Shown here piece by piece: positions 17,175 through 26,562 of a stretch of 64,000 nt of DNA. Below the pieces are notes generated by a model, which ran no database searches, had not been told where the DNA came from, and worked only from the letters and a program-made list of their open reading frames with translations. The stretch comes from Bacillota bacterium (GTDB taxonomy: Bacteria; Bacillota; Clostridia; Acetivibrionales; DTU013): positions 58,926-122,925 of the forward strand of contig JAEXNT010000024.1 in the NCBI GenBank assembly GCA_023439545.1, written 5' to 3'. A program made the position numbers and the translations under genes. Numbering within the stretch: position 1 is the stretch's first letter; every line of letters starts with the position of its first letter.

Positions 17175-17230
17175 ATTTACACCGTCCTGAAGCGTCGCTC
17201 CGAAGTTTTATCCCTGAATAACGCGGGTGG

Positions 17231-17258
17231 ATTATACTACAATATATATATCGGTCAA
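17231..17258 (-). promoter_or_regulatory. Promoter of the NAGPA-like gene
   Basis: On the minus strand TTGACC and TATAAT are 16 bases apart, the -10 ending about 57 bases upstream of the start codon. The spacer is an AT-alternating tract. Confidence 0.6.
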
Positions 17259-17275
17259 TTGGTTTCGCCATGTTA

Positions 17276-17304
17276 TTGTTTATCCCGTGCAGTTATGGTA
17301 AAAT
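17276..17304 (+). promoter_or_regulatory. Promoter of the DUF6106-like gene
   Basis: TTGTTT and TAAAAT are 17 bases apart, with TGG directly before the -10 (extended -10). It is divergent from the NAGPA-like promoter; the two -35 boxes are about 18 bases apart. Confidence 0.5.
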
Positions 17305-17351
17305 CTATTTTACAGTGCTTTCACTTTGTTGGTTTTTTGGAGGATTTTTTA

Positions 17352-17864
17352 ATGGACACTTTTTTGGAGAAATTAGTTACTAAAAGAAGAACATTCAGTG
17401 ATAACCTTATGACCTTCGGCCTGCTGATGGCCGGTCTCATATTGATCCTGATATCTCTATCGATCCCGCTGCTGAACCAGCTGGGGGTGAGCCTCCTGCT
17501 TGCCGTCGGTTTGGCTTATCTGACATACAGGTTCATTTCGGCGCGTAACATTGAGTACGAATACATAGTTACAAACGGAGATCTCGATATCGACAAGATA
17601 ATTTCGAAAAGGAAGAGAAAAAGGATATTCAGCGCCAGCTGCAAGGAATTCGAGATCCTTGCGAAGGTTTCGAGCAACAGCTTCAGCCAGTCGGTCCAAA
17701 GCATCAAAAACCGGATTGACGCAACAAGTTCGATCAATTCGCCTGACGCTTATTTTGCGACTTTGTCTTACAAGGGTGAAAAGACTCTGGTGATTTTTGA
17801 GCCTGATGAGAGGATGCTGAATAACTTCAAGGTATTCATACCGAGAAAGATATTTACGGCATGA
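17352..17864 (+). CDS. DUF6106-like membrane protein
   Basis: A 170-residue protein with two hydrophobic segments (about 20-38 and 42-56) followed by a soluble domain containing NIEYEYIVTNGDLDIDKI, a KRKRKRIF basic patch and ARNxE. The pattern matches a small Clostridia family (DUF6106) of unknown function, usually with this TM-hairpin plus PH-like domain layout; family assignment is from memory. The ATG has GGAGG nine bases upstream and its own promoter. MgtC follows after 24 bases, so they may be co-transcribed. Confidence 0.65.
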   Translation: MDTFLEKLVTKRRTFSDNLMTFGLLMAGLILILISLSIPLLNQLGVSLLLAVGLAYLTYRFISARNIEYEYIVTNGDLDIDKIISKRKRKRIFSASCKEFEILAKVSSNSFSQSVQSIKNRIDATSSINSPDAYFATLSYKGEKTLVIFEPDERMLNNFKVFIPRKIFTA

Positions 17865-17888
17865 TCGGGTATCATTGAGGTAAAGCAT

Positions 17889-18551
17889 ATGCAATTTGCG
17901 GTCGAAACACTGCTCCGGCTGGTACTCGCGGGAGTCCTGGGCGGACTGATAGGTTACGAAAGGGAACATACCAACAGACCGGCAGGCTTCAGGACGCACA
18001 TACTCGTTTGTGTGGGAGCGGCGCTGGTAATGGTTACGTCCGAATTCATTTTCGAAATGTACAGCGGGAAGGTCAATCTTGATCCAGCGAGGCTCGGCGC
18101 ACAGGTCATCAGCGGTATCGGCTTTCTCGGAGCAGGCACTATAATCCGCGATGGCTTCAATGTCCGCGGACTTACCACGGCTGCAAGCCTGTGGGCCGTA
18201 TCCTGCGTCGGTATAGCGGCCGGCATAGGCTTTTACGGCGGCGCAATAATAGCTACGATCCTTATCTTTCTGACGCTGATCACCTTAAAAAAAGCGGAAA
18301 AGCATTTTGCCAGCAGGAACCGTTACAGGACCTTTGTAGTCGAAGCCGGTAACGCTCCGGGCCAGGTGGGCCAGGTTACGGGCCTGTTCGAAAAATACAG
18401 GATCGAGATCAAGAATATCCAACTGTATAAAAGCAGGGAAAATGAAACGATGATAAAGATCCTTGTCAAAATGCCGGGAAGCACGGTGGACATGCAGCTG
18501 CTCAGCGATATTCAGTCACTTAACGGCGTAGGCAAGGTTTACGAGGAGTAA
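17889..18551 (+). CDS. MgtC/SapB family membrane protein
   Basis: A 220-residue protein. The first 140 residues are the MgtC domain, with LGGLIGYERE, RPAGFRTHILVCVGAA, ISGIGFLGAGTII and VRGLTTAASLWAVS, and four to five membrane segments. The C-terminal 75 residues look like an ACT-like cytoplasmic domain. MgtC proteins modulate the F-type ATP synthase or magnesium homeostasis in some bacteria; in Firmicutes the role is not settled. A magnesium link is weakly supported by CorA and a Ca2+ ATPase elsewhere in the window. SD GAGGTAAAG precedes the ATG. Confidence 0.88.
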   Translation: MQFAVETLLRLVLAGVLGGLIGYEREHTNRPAGFRTHILVCVGAALVMVTSEFIFEMYSGKVNLDPARLGAQVISGIGFLGAGTIIRDGFNVRGLTTAASLWAVSCVGIAAGIGFYGGAIIATILIFLTLITLKKAEKHFASRNRYRTFVVEAGNAPGQVGQVTGLFEKYRIEIKNIQLYKSRENETMIKILVKMPGSTVDMQLLSDIQSLNGVGKVYEE

Positions 18552-18570
18552 AACAAGCTCGCCCCACGTC

Positions 18571-18835
18571 GATTTTCATTACCGGGTTTTGACAATTGAG
18601 CCGGCCGGTTTTATCGTGAGAATGATGCTCCAAGCCAAAGAGCCTGTAAGTTCAAGCCTTAGTACAAAATCAAACGTGACTCGCCTATGGGTCCACGCCG
18701 CTCGGACAGGACGTGATTTTGTCTGGTACTCGCTTGAATTAACAGGCTCTATTGTCTTTACGCAAATGTTCTCCCTATAAAACCATCCGGCTCAATACGA
18801 AAGTACGCTGTATCTGATTTTCATTACCGAGTTTT
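18571..18835. repeat. ~200-bp imperfect palindrome flanked by 20-bp direct repeats
   Basis: The 472-base gap between mgtC and the Ca2+ ATPase gene holds no convincing gene. It contains long inverted repeats: ATTGAGCCGG (18595-18604) pairs with CCGGCTCAAT (18787-18796), GGTTTTAT with ATAAAACC, and AGAGCCTGT with ACAGGCTCT, continuing imperfectly to a centre near 18697. On each side lies GATTTTCATTACCGGGTTTT (18571-18590) or the same with one change (18816-18835). The layout resembles a non-autonomous mobile element, or a very long structured RNA. A TTG-started frame inside is discounted. Confidence 0.65.
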
Positions 18836-18921
18836 TCAAAGAGCATATAGATTCAGCAATGAAATCAACATGTGATGTACTGCCAACAATATAATCATAC
18901 TGATTACATAATGCAATTTAA

Positions 18922-18955
18922 CAAAAGCGGCATGGTCTATTCCATGCCGCTTTTG
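18922..18955. terminator. Strong bidirectional terminator-like hairpin
   Basis: A perfect 14-base stem CAAAAGCGGCATGG / CCATGCCGCTTTTG with a six-base loop, T-run built into the stem. It ends transcription from the mgtC side, or of an RNA from the preceding palindrome. Confidence 0.7.
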
Positions 18956-19024
18956 AATAAAAATAGGACATAAACCTGATGCAGGGATACGTTTGCATAA
19001 TTCCGACATAAAGGGGTGTCTTAT

Positions 19025-21694
19025 TTGAACAGACAAGACGCAATAAGGAAAAATCCCGATAAAACACATGAAATACATAACGGGCTAAGTGACAAGGAAG
19101 CCAGGAAAAAGCTGCTTGAACACGGCCCCAATCTTCTGGCTGAAAAGAAGAAAATATCGCCGGTCAAGCTTTTATTGGGCCAATTTACAGACGTAATGGT
19201 CATAATACTTATTGCGTCGACCGTTATTTCCGCTTTTATGGGAGACATAACGGAAGCGATAACCATAATAGCGATAGTTATATTGAATGCAGTGCTTGGT
19301 TTCGTTCAGGAATTCAAAACCGAAAAGACGATGGAGGCGCTCAAAAGCCTTGCGGCTCCCGTGGCCAAGGTGCTGCGCAGCGGCAGGCAGGCTAGCATAC
19401 CCGCGGAGCAGGTTGTTCCGGGAGATCTTGTGCTGCTTGAAACAGGCGACCGGGTTCCCGCCGACGCAGTCATACTTGAAGGTGTAAACCTTCAGACCGA
19501 TGAATCGCTCCTTACAGGAGAATCCCTGCCGGTCGAGAAATATCCGATAGTCCACGACGCGCCGAAAGACTGCTGGGAGAGAAAAAACAGAGTCTTCATG
19601 GGCACCAGTATCACCGGAGGAAGAGCCAGGGTATCAGTCACAGCAACCGGCATGAATACCGAAATGGGCGGTATCGCCGACCTGATACAGAACATAGAGG
19701 AGGACGACACTCCCCTGCAGAAGAAGCTGGCGAGGCTCGGGAAAATAATAGCCGCAGGCTGCCTCATAATATGTGCCATTGTTGCCGTATCGGGTATACT
19801 TAGGGGCGAGGAGGTATTTTCGATGCTGCTCTCCGGCATAAGCCTCGCTGTCGCGGCCGTACCGGAAGGACTTCCCGCTATTGTCACGATATCGCTTGCG
19901 CTTGGAGTGCAGCGCATGCTGAGACGGAACGCTCTAATAAGAAAACTGCCGGCTGTTGAAACGTTGGGTTGCGCCGGGGTCGTCTGTTCAGACAAAACCG
20001 GGACTCTAACACAGAATAAAATGACAGTCAGAAAAATCGTTACAGCCGAGAGGCAATATCAGATAAAGGAAAGCAGAGACGACAGGAAAGCTTTCTATTC
20101 GGGCGGTGTGAATGCGGATCCTCAGGGTGATCAGATACTGAGATTTGCTCTGGAAATAGCCGGGGTGTGCAATAACGCCGAGCTGAAGAGATCATCCGGA
20201 GGAGAATCGAAATGGGAATTCGAAGGCGATCCGACCGAGGGCGCACTGCTTGTGGCATCCGCAAAAGCCGGGCTCACGCCGGAGAAACTCGGGTCGGCCT
20301 ATAGCCGAACGGACGAATTGCCTTTCGATTCCGACAGAAAATGCATGTCAGTCGTGTGCGGCAATAAAAGAGGCGAAACCTTCGTATTTACCAAAGGCGC
20401 TCCCGACATCCTGCTTAAGAGCTGCAAGAAGGTGTATCAGTCAAAAGGCGAGATGATCCTGACTCCCGAAATGAGGTCCAAGATAAGCAGGGTTAACGAC
20501 GGCATGGCAGGGGAAGCGCTCAGGGTCATCGCCGTTGCATATAAGAAGCTTGAACCGGGAGGATACCGCAAGGAAACGCTGGAATCGGATCTTGTATTCA
20601 CAGGCCTTATAGGCATGCTCGACCCTCCGAGGCAGGAGGCTGCCGAAGCCGTACTGAAGTGCAGGCTTGCGGGTATCAAGCCCGTCATGATCACAGGAGA
20701 CCATAAGCTTACTGCAGTTGCGATAGCAAAGGAACTCGACATTTTCCAGGAAGGCGAAAAGGTGCTGACCGGCGCCGAATTGGACAAAATGGATGACAGA
20801 AGCCTAGAGAAGGTCGCGGGGGACGTAAGCGTATATGCAAGGGTTTCACCCAAGCACAAGCTGATGATCGTCAGAGCCCTTAAAAAACTCGGGAACATCG
20901 TAGCCATGACCGGTGACGGCGTTAACGATGCTCCTGCCATCAAGGAAGCGGACATAGGCGTTTCAATGGGCCAGACGGGGACCGACGTCACCAAGGAAGC
21001 TTCCGCCATGGTACTGCTCGATGACAATTTCGCCACGATCATCGCGGCTATAGAGGAAGGCAGGGTAATTTACAACAACATCCGTAAATTCATCCGGTAC
21101 ATGCTGGCATGTAATATCGGCGAGGTGCTCAACATGTTCATAGGCATGCTGGCAGGTCTGCCGGTACCTTTGCTCCCCATACAGATACTCTGGGTCAACC
21201 TGGTGACTGATGGGCTGCCGGCGGTAGCTCTTGGCTTCGATCCGCCCGAGAAGGACGTAATGAAGAGGCCGCCGAGGGGACCGGACGAAAGCATTTTCTC
21301 GCATGGACTTGCCGCAATAATCCTGACCAGGGGCGTTCTGATTGGCTTGACGACACTGGCAGTCTATGTCACGATGCTTCATTTCACCGCGGATGTCGGA
21401 GCGGCAAGGACGGGCGCCTTCGTCACACTTATGCTGATACAGCTCATACATGTGTTCGAGTGCAAGTCTGAAACAAAAAGCATATTCCAGATCCCGCTGC
21501 TGAACAACCTGTACCTTGTATTTGCCGTGCTGATATCGCTGGCTATGATCCTCGGGGTCGTTTATATTCCGTCCCTTCAGGGCATTTTCAAGACAGTGCC
21601 GCTCAAATTGGACGACTGGTTAATCGTAGGAGGCCTGTCCTTCCTGGTACCCGTCGTCGCAAGCTTCTTCCCTGTGCGGCGCAGGCAGCCTTAA
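19025..21694 (+). CDS. Calcium-translocating P-type ATPase (P2A/SERCA-like)
   Basis: An 889-residue cation pump. Visible motifs are TGES near 164 (actuator), PEGLP at 280-284 in M4, the phosphorylated D323 in DKTGTLT, KGAP and DPPR in the nucleotide domain, TGDGVNDAP near 630, NxGE in M5 and NLVTDG in M6. The M4-M6 residues are those of calcium-binding SERCA-like pumps rather than heavy-metal or potassium pumps. It exports Ca2+ (possibly Mn2+) from the cytoplasm. TTG is preferred as start because AAGGGGTG is seven bases upstream; a GTG three codons earlier is possible but overlaps that SD. It has its own terminator and stands alone. Confidence 0.93.
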   Translation: MNRQDAIRKNPDKTHEIHNGLSDKEARKKLLEHGPNLLAEKKKISPVKLLLGQFTDVMVIILIASTVISAFMGDITEAITIIAIVILNAVLGFVQEFKTEKTMEALKSLAAPVAKVLRSGRQASIPAEQVVPGDLVLLETGDRVPADAVILEGVNLQTDESLLTGESLPVEKYPIVHDAPKDCWERKNRVFMGTSITGGRARVSVTATGMNTEMGGIADLIQNIEEDDTPLQKKLARLGKIIAAGCLIICAIVAVSGILRGEEVFSMLLSGISLAVAAVPEGLPAIVTISLALGVQRMLRRNALIRKLPAVETLGCAGVVCSDKTGTLTQNKMTVRKIVTAERQYQIKESRDDRKAFYSGGVNADPQGDQILRFALEIAGVCNNAELKRSSGGESKWEFEGDPTEGALLVASAKAGLTPEKLGSAYSRTDELPFDSDRKCMSVVCGNKRGETFVFTKGAPDILLKSCKKVYQSKGEMILTPEMRSKISRVNDGMAGEALRVIAVAYKKLEPGGYRKETLESDLVFTGLIGMLDPPRQEAAEAVLKCRLAGIKPVMITGDHKLTAVAIAKELDIFQEGEKVLTGAELDKMDDRSLEKVAGDVSVYARVSPKHKLMIVRALKKLGNIVAMTGDGVNDAPAIKEADIGVSMGQTGTDVTKEASAMVLLDDNFATIIAAIEEGRVIYNNIRKFIRYMLACNIGEVLNMFIGMLAGLPVPLLPIQILWVNLVTDGLPAVALGFDPPEKDVMKRPPRGPDESIFSHGLAAIILTRGVLIGLTTLAVYVTMLHFTADVGAARTGAFVTLMLIQLIHVFECKSETKSIFQIPLLNNLYLVFAVLISLAMILGVVYIPSLQGIFKTVPLKLDDWLIVGGLSFLVPVVASFFPVRRRQP

Positions 21695-21738
21695 TATTTA
21701 TCTTGAAATGAAATTTAAAAAACTATATAATAAGTGAA

Positions 21739-21776
21739 GCTAAAAAAGTCTCAGTTCTGAGGCTTTTTTAGCTGTA
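21739..21776 (+). terminator. Terminator after the Ca2+ ATPase gene
   Basis: GCTAAAAAAGTCTCA pairs with TGAGGCTTTTTTAGC (one G-T pair) around a four-base loop; the T-run lies in the right arm. Located 45 bases after the stop codon. Confidence 0.75.
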
Positions 21777-21918
21777 ATGGATTGTGGCCTGGGCAAGACA
21801 ATTTGCGGGTGCAAATTGCTTTGGATTTTACAGATTGTTCACAATTTATTAAAAAGTATCTTTCATAATGTTGTTAGCATTGTATGTCAAACCGACATGA
21901 ATGGCAGGAGGGAAAGAG

Positions 21919-22866
21919 ATGATAGAAATACAGAATTTGACCAAGCGATATGGTCAGATAAAAGCTGTAAACAATCTGAATTTTACTGTGGAAAAAGGTG
22001 AGATTCTGGGTTTTCTCGGCCCCAACGGCGCAGGAAAATCCACTACCATGAATATCATAACAGGTTATCTGCCGTCCAGCGAAGGCACGGTAAAGGTCTG
22101 TGGCTACGATATCCTGGAATCACCGAAGGAAGTAAAAAAACGTATAGGTTACCTCCCCGAACAGCCGCCTGTATATATGGACATGACGGTCAAGGATTAC
22201 CTTGATTTCGCCGCTGACCTGAAAACGGTGGACAGAAAGGTCAAGAGAAGCCAGATCAGCGACATTATGGAACTGGTAAAGATCGGAGACCACAGGAACA
22301 GGCTTATCAAAAACCTGTCCAAGGGTTACAAGCAGAGGGTAGGTTTGGCACAGGCACTTGTCGGAAGTCCGGAAGTCCTTATTTTGGACGAGCCGACCGT
22401 CGGCCTTGACCCGAAACAGATCATCGAGATCCGCAGGCTTATCAAAGCGTTGGGAAAGGAACACACCATTATACTGAGTTCCCACATCCTTCCTGAGGTA
22501 AGCGCAGTTTGCGAACGGGTCGTCATAATAAACAAGGGCGAGATTGCCGCTATCGATACACCGGAGAATCTTTCCAAGGGATTCGGTGCGGCGTCGAAGC
22601 TTCTCGTAACGGTTGCGGGCCCCAAGAACTCCGTGGAAAATGCTATAAGAGAGATCTATGGAGTCAAATATGTTGAAACAGCTGTTGAAAAGGACAGGGA
22701 ATCACTCAGTTATATCGTCGAGTCCGATAAGGATATCGACATCAGGAAACCGTTGTTCTTTGCAATGGCTAAGCTTGGCTATCCGATACTTGAATTGAAG
22801 AGCCTCAATTTGAGCCTTGAGGATATATTCCTGCAGATAGTCACCCAGGAAAAGGAGGTCGAGTAA
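21919..22866 (+). CDS. GldA-like ABC transporter ATP-binding protein
   Basis: A 315-residue ATPase with Walker A GPNGAGKST near 35-43, signature LSKGYKQRVGLAQAL, Walker B VLILDEPTVGLD and SSHIL. The long C-terminal extension (about 220-315) is of the type seen in GldA/NatA-like exporters. ATG preceded by AGGAGG at six bases; a further in-frame ATG 18 bases upstream lies before that SD. It opens a four-gene operon with an ABC-2 permease, a GldG-like protein and a DUF4340 protein. In Bacteroidetes the homologous set serves gliding; here it is probably a generic exporter or lipoprotein/envelope factor of unknown cargo. Confidence 0.88.
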   Translation: MIEIQNLTKRYGQIKAVNNLNFTVEKGEILGFLGPNGAGKSTTMNIITGYLPSSEGTVKVCGYDILESPKEVKKRIGYLPEQPPVYMDMTVKDYLDFAADLKTVDRKVKRSQISDIMELVKIGDHRNRLIKNLSKGYKQRVGLAQALVGSPEVLILDEPTVGLDPKQIIEIRRLIKALGKEHTIILSSHILPEVSAVCERVVIINKGEIAAIDTPENLSKGFGAASKLLVTVAGPKNSVENAIREIYGVKYVETAVEKDRESLSYIVESDKDIDIRKPLFFAMAKLGYPILELKSLNLSLEDIFLQIVTQEKEVE

Positions 22867-22869
22867 TTC

Positions 22870-23574
22870 ATGTCGGCAATATTCTGGAAAGAAGTCAAAT
22901 CATATTTTTACTCACCGATGGCTTATATACTCATCGGCCTGTTTACGCTGCTAACATCGATATTTTTTCTTCCGAACCTGATGTACGGACAGGGCTCCTT
23001 CACCAACAGTCTTTCAACAATGGGCTTTATCCTGCTGGTAATCGTACCGATCCTTACTATGAGGATCCTTGCGGAAGACAGGAAAAACGGAACTGAAGTT
23101 TTGCTGATCACATCTCCTGCAAGCATCACTTCGATGGTAATCGGGAAATACCTGGCAGTCTGCTTCGTATTTCTTATAATGACTGTAATATCGTTCATTT
23201 ACCCGGTTGTTCTGTTTGCTTTCGGCGGGACCTTTACAGTCGATCTGGTAGGAGGATATATAGGCTTCATACTCCTGGGCATGACCTTCATCTCAATAGG
23301 CGTGTTTGCCTCCTCTCTTTCCGAGAACCAGGTGGTCTCGGTAATCGTCAGCTACGTAGCGCTTCTGATAATGTACCTTGCCGGATCGCTGAGCTCGGTA
23401 GTGGGAGGATTTGCTGCTAAAATACTCAACTGGTTCTCCCTCATGAGCAGGTATGAGGATTTCAGCAGAGGAATACTCAGCCTCAGCCCTGTTGTGTACT
23501 ACCTCAGTTTTATCGCTGTATTTTTGTTCCTCACCACTAGAGTAATAGAAAAAAGACGCTGGAGTCAGGGGTGA
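22870..23574 (+). CDS. GldF-like ABC-2 permease
   Basis: A 234-residue six-segment membrane protein beginning MSAIFWKEVKSYFYSPMAYIL, typical of the GldF-type permease: an N-terminal amphipathic segment ending SPMAY, then TMRILAEDRKNGTEVLLITSP on the cytoplasmic loop (about 63-83). Forms the channel with the upstream ATPase, three bases away, and precedes the GldG-like gene by five bases. Confidence 0.85.
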   Translation: MSAIFWKEVKSYFYSPMAYILIGLFTLLTSIFFLPNLMYGQGSFTNSLSTMGFILLVIVPILTMRILAEDRKNGTEVLLITSPASITSMVIGKYLAVCFVFLIMTVISFIYPVVLFAFGGTFTVDLVGGYIGFILLGMTFISIGVFASSLSENQVVSVIVSYVALLIMYLAGSLSSVVGGFAAKILNWFSLMSRYEDFSRGILSLSPVVYYLSFIAVFLFLTTRVIEKRRWSQG

Positions 23575-23579
23575 TATAG

Positions 23580-25043
23580 ATGGAAAATAAGAATGGAGTT
23601 AAAAACATTTTCAAAGGCAAGAATTTCAAATATGGATCCAATGCCATCATTCTGATAGTAGCCGTCATAGCTATCGCCATACTGGCGAACATCCTGGTCG
23701 GCATGACAGACATCAAGCTTGACCTCACGGCCAACAAGCTGTTTTCCCTGACGGACATTACTAAAAATGAACTGGCAGATCTAAAACAGGATGTTGAGAT
23801 AATCGGCTTGTTCGATGATCAGAAACTGACTCCGGACAGTGAATACAAACAGGTAACGGATCTTTTGAGCCTGTATGCCAAGAATCCGCATATCAAAGTT
23901 TCGTATGTAGATCCCGACAAGAACCCGACGATAATAAAAGAGCTGGATCCCGACAATACCATGGCTCTTCAAAGCACGGATATCATTGTCAGGAGCAAGA
24001 TAAACGGTATCGACAAGAAGAAGAAACTGCAGTATTACGACCTCTTTGAGGTACAGTACGACCAGAACACATACCAGCCGTATACGACCGGTTCCAATGC
24101 GGAACAGGGCTTTACCGGCGCTATAAAGTATGTGACTTCAAAAGAGACGCCGGTCGTGTATTTCACAACAGGCCATAGCGAGCTCGACCTGAGTACGAAT
24201 TTTTCGAACCTGAAGACCTATTTGGAAAACAACAATTTCCAGGTTAAGATGCTTGACCTTCTTACGTCGCCGAAAATACCCGATGACGCGGCAATGCTTA
24301 TACAAGCGGCGCCCAAGAACGATATCACCCTCAATGAGAGCGATCTTCTGGAGAGTTATATAGTCAAAGGCGGCAAGGTGATCTTCATGTTCGATTACCT
24401 CGCAAACGATCCCACTTTTGACAATTTCAACAAACTGCTGAGCAAGTACAACGTGTCGGTGGATTATGACAGAGTAATCGAAACCGATCAGAGCAGGCAT
24501 TTGCCGAACGATCAGAACTCTTTGGTAATGGACGTCAAGTCGAACGATATTATTCCGCAGCAGATACAGACAGTTCTTAACAATTCCAGGAGTATAACTA
24601 TCCTGAAGAATGCCAAGGAATATATCAAGACTACTTCCTTGATGTCTACTTCCGACACTGCGGTCGGGCAGATGGTAAATCCGTCCCGCGGAAAGGATCT
24701 GCAGGGACCTTTGGATATTGCAGTGGCAGTTGACAACCAGGGCGGAGAAAAGCCTTCCAAGCTTCTTGTAATAGGTAACGCATCGTTTATGACAGATGCG
24801 ACGGCGCAGGACAGTTTGTTAGGCAATTACTATATGAACAGCGCCGCATTCTTCGTACAGTCAATGAACTGGATGATTGGACAGAAGGACGAAATAATCG
24901 TGCCGACCAAGAACTATGAAACCAATGCGATCAATATCACTCAGCTCCAGTCCAGCGTTATGGGCGGCGTGCTCGTAATAGTCCTGCCGCTGCTGATATT
25001 GGGCGTAGGACTGATGGTATACCTGAGGAGGCGTCATTTATGA
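23580..25043 (+). CDS. GldG family ABC transporter accessory protein
   Basis: A 487-residue protein with one membrane segment near the N-terminus (about 22-42) and one at the extreme C-terminus (about 460-482), enclosing a large extracytoplasmic domain. The start of that domain, MTDIKLDLTANKLFSLTDITKN, is characteristic of GldG (ABC_transp_aux); YFTTGHSELDL near 195 and GGKVIFMFD near 263 are also family-like. It is believed to work with the GldA/GldF transporter as a periplasm-side partner; its exact function is unknown. It overlaps the next gene by four bases (ATGA). Confidence 0.85.
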   Translation: MENKNGVKNIFKGKNFKYGSNAIILIVAVIAIAILANILVGMTDIKLDLTANKLFSLTDITKNELADLKQDVEIIGLFDDQKLTPDSEYKQVTDLLSLYAKNPHIKVSYVDPDKNPTIIKELDPDNTMALQSTDIIVRSKINGIDKKKKLQYYDLFEVQYDQNTYQPYTTGSNAEQGFTGAIKYVTSKETPVVYFTTGHSELDLSTNFSNLKTYLENNNFQVKMLDLLTSPKIPDDAAMLIQAAPKNDITLNESDLLESYIVKGGKVIFMFDYLANDPTFDNFNKLLSKYNVSVDYDRVIETDQSRHLPNDQNSLVMDVKSNDIIPQQIQTVLNNSRSITILKNAKEYIKTTSLMSTSDTAVGQMVNPSRGKDLQGPLDIAVAVDNQGGEKPSKLLVIGNASFMTDATAQDSLLGNYYMNSAAFFVQSMNWMIGQKDEIIVPTKNYETNAINITQLQSSVMGGVLVIVLPLLILGVGLMVYLRRRHL

Positions 25044-26440
25044 AATTGTACAGGAATGCAATTATTCTTGTTGTAATAGTTGCGCTTCTTGTCGGTGCAT
25101 ACTTCGTGGTAAATAAATACAAGCCGGCCGACCAGCCGAAGACCGAAACCGAGACGATCAAGCTGACGAACTATGTTTCTACCGATATAGCGTCTGTGAC
25201 CCTTGATAATCCCGACGGCACGTTCGTGATCGAACCGAGCGGTTCGGATTGGGTATTGGTATCTCCTAAGGATATCAGGTACGATACGAGCATCCTCAGC
25301 AGTATCGTTATCAACGCTTCGTCCGTTGTTGCTGACAAGGTAATTGAGGAGAATCCGAAGGATCTGGCCATTTATGGGCTCGACAAGCCAAAGAAGGTTA
25401 CTGTCGCCGATAAGAGCGGAAAATCTGCGATACTTGAGATCGGAAGCCTGACGCCTACCGGGAGTTCATATTATGTAAAAACAGCCGACAAGAACACGGT
25501 TTATACAGTGAGCACCTATACCGGGGATTATCTGGTAACGGGCAAGAACGGCCTGAGACTTAAAACTCCGTATACCCTCACGTCGGATATGATCACTTCG
25601 CTGGCTATGGACAGAGCCGGCGGCAACATTTTCACTGCGACAAGGGATGCCAACAAAGTCGACTGGTCGATGAACAGCCCGATCAAAGGCAGTGCGAATG
25701 GTACGGCTTTGGCCCCGATGCTCGATGCGATTTCGCAGACGGCAATCGTAAATTTCGTCGATGAGAAGCCTGCGGATCTCGCCCAGTATGGCCTTGACAA
25801 ACCGGCTTATGTATTCGATTTCAACACCACGACAGCCGGTGCGTTCAAACTCGAACTCGGCGACGAGAAGGTTAAGGGTTCTGAAATGTACGCCAAGCTG
25901 TCCGGAAACGACGAAGTATTCACGATCGATCCATCGAAGTACACCTTCCTTGACAAACCGCTCAAGGAAATAGTGAATGTATTCGCATATATCGTGAACA
26001 TCGACGAAGTGAAGGCAATAGACCTGACGATGGACGGCAAGACAACCCATATGACCGTTGATACCTATAAGGATGCGAACGGAAAGACGGATTCCGACAA
26101 GGATAAGTTCACTGTCAACGGCGTGGACGCGACCGGCAAGGACAAGGATGATAAACAGCCGTTCAGGACCTTCTACCAGGCATTGATAGGCATTACGCTG
26201 GACGATATCGACCTGAATGCCAAACCGTCAGGACCGGCCGACGTCACGATCGACTACACACTCAAGAATGGAAATATGAAGGTGGAATACGTCTCCAAGG
26301 ACGCCAACTACTATTACGTTCTCAGGAACGGCCAGTACGCAGGCATCCTGGTCAAGAAGAACAAAGTCGACTATGGCGTGATAGGAATGAAGGATTCCTA
26401 CAAGACGATGATGGACTTCCTGGCAAATCAGGGCAAATAA
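25040..26440 (+). CDS. DUF4340 domain-containing extracytoplasmic protein
   Basis: A 466-residue protein with a single N-terminal membrane segment (about 5-24) and a repeated beta-rich domain. Segments such as LAIYGLDKPKKVTV and LAQYGLDKPAYVF (about 109 and 246) are the YGLDxP signature of DUF4340, here present twice, with LEIGSLTPTGSSYYVK and LELGDEKVKGSEMYAK as matching following strands. DUF4340 proteins regularly follow GldG-like genes, as here. No catalytic residues are known. Last gene of the operon; a hairpin follows within 80 bases. Confidence 0.85.
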   Translation: MKLYRNAIILVVIVALLVGAYFVVNKYKPADQPKTETETIKLTNYVSTDIASVTLDNPDGTFVIEPSGSDWVLVSPKDIRYDTSILSSIVINASSVVADKVIEENPKDLAIYGLDKPKKVTVADKSGKSAILEIGSLTPTGSSYYVKTADKNTVYTVSTYTGDYLVTGKNGLRLKTPYTLTSDMITSLAMDRAGGNIFTATRDANKVDWSMNSPIKGSANGTALAPMLDAISQTAIVNFVDEKPADLAQYGLDKPAYVFDFNTTTAGAFKLELGDEKVKGSEMYAKLSGNDEVFTIDPSKYTFLDKPLKEIVNVFAYIVNIDEVKAIDLTMDGKTTHMTVDTYKDANGKTDSDKDKFTVNGVDATGKDKDDKQPFRTFYQALIGITLDDIDLNAKPSGPADVTIDYTLKNGNMKVEYVSKDANYYYVLRNGQYAGILVKKNKVDYGVIGMKDSYKTMMDFLANQGK

Positions 26441-26516
26441 GTATATACAATTAAGCTGCCGCTTTTGCTTGGAGCAAGTTCTCACATAAAACCAACCGAT
26501 TCGGTTATTTGACAGA

Positions 26517-26561
26517 CGGCTCCGACATAGAATGATACAAATCTATGTTGGAGCTGTTTTT
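26517..26561 (+). terminator. Terminator-like hairpin whose 3' arm holds the next gene's SD
   Basis: CGGCTCCGACATAG pairs with CTATGTTGGAGCTG (two G-T/A-C type changes tolerated as wobble) and is followed by TTTTT. The GGAG in the right arm is also the only plausible ribosome binding site of the YkvI gene, which starts two bases after the T-run. Confidence 0.55.
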
Positions 26562-26562
26562 C

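Noticed and set aside
18589..18780. A 63-codon plus-strand frame in the mgtC-Ca2+ ATPase gap
   Set aside because: TTG start without a ribosome binding site, and it lies inside the palindrome whose symmetry explains the open frame.
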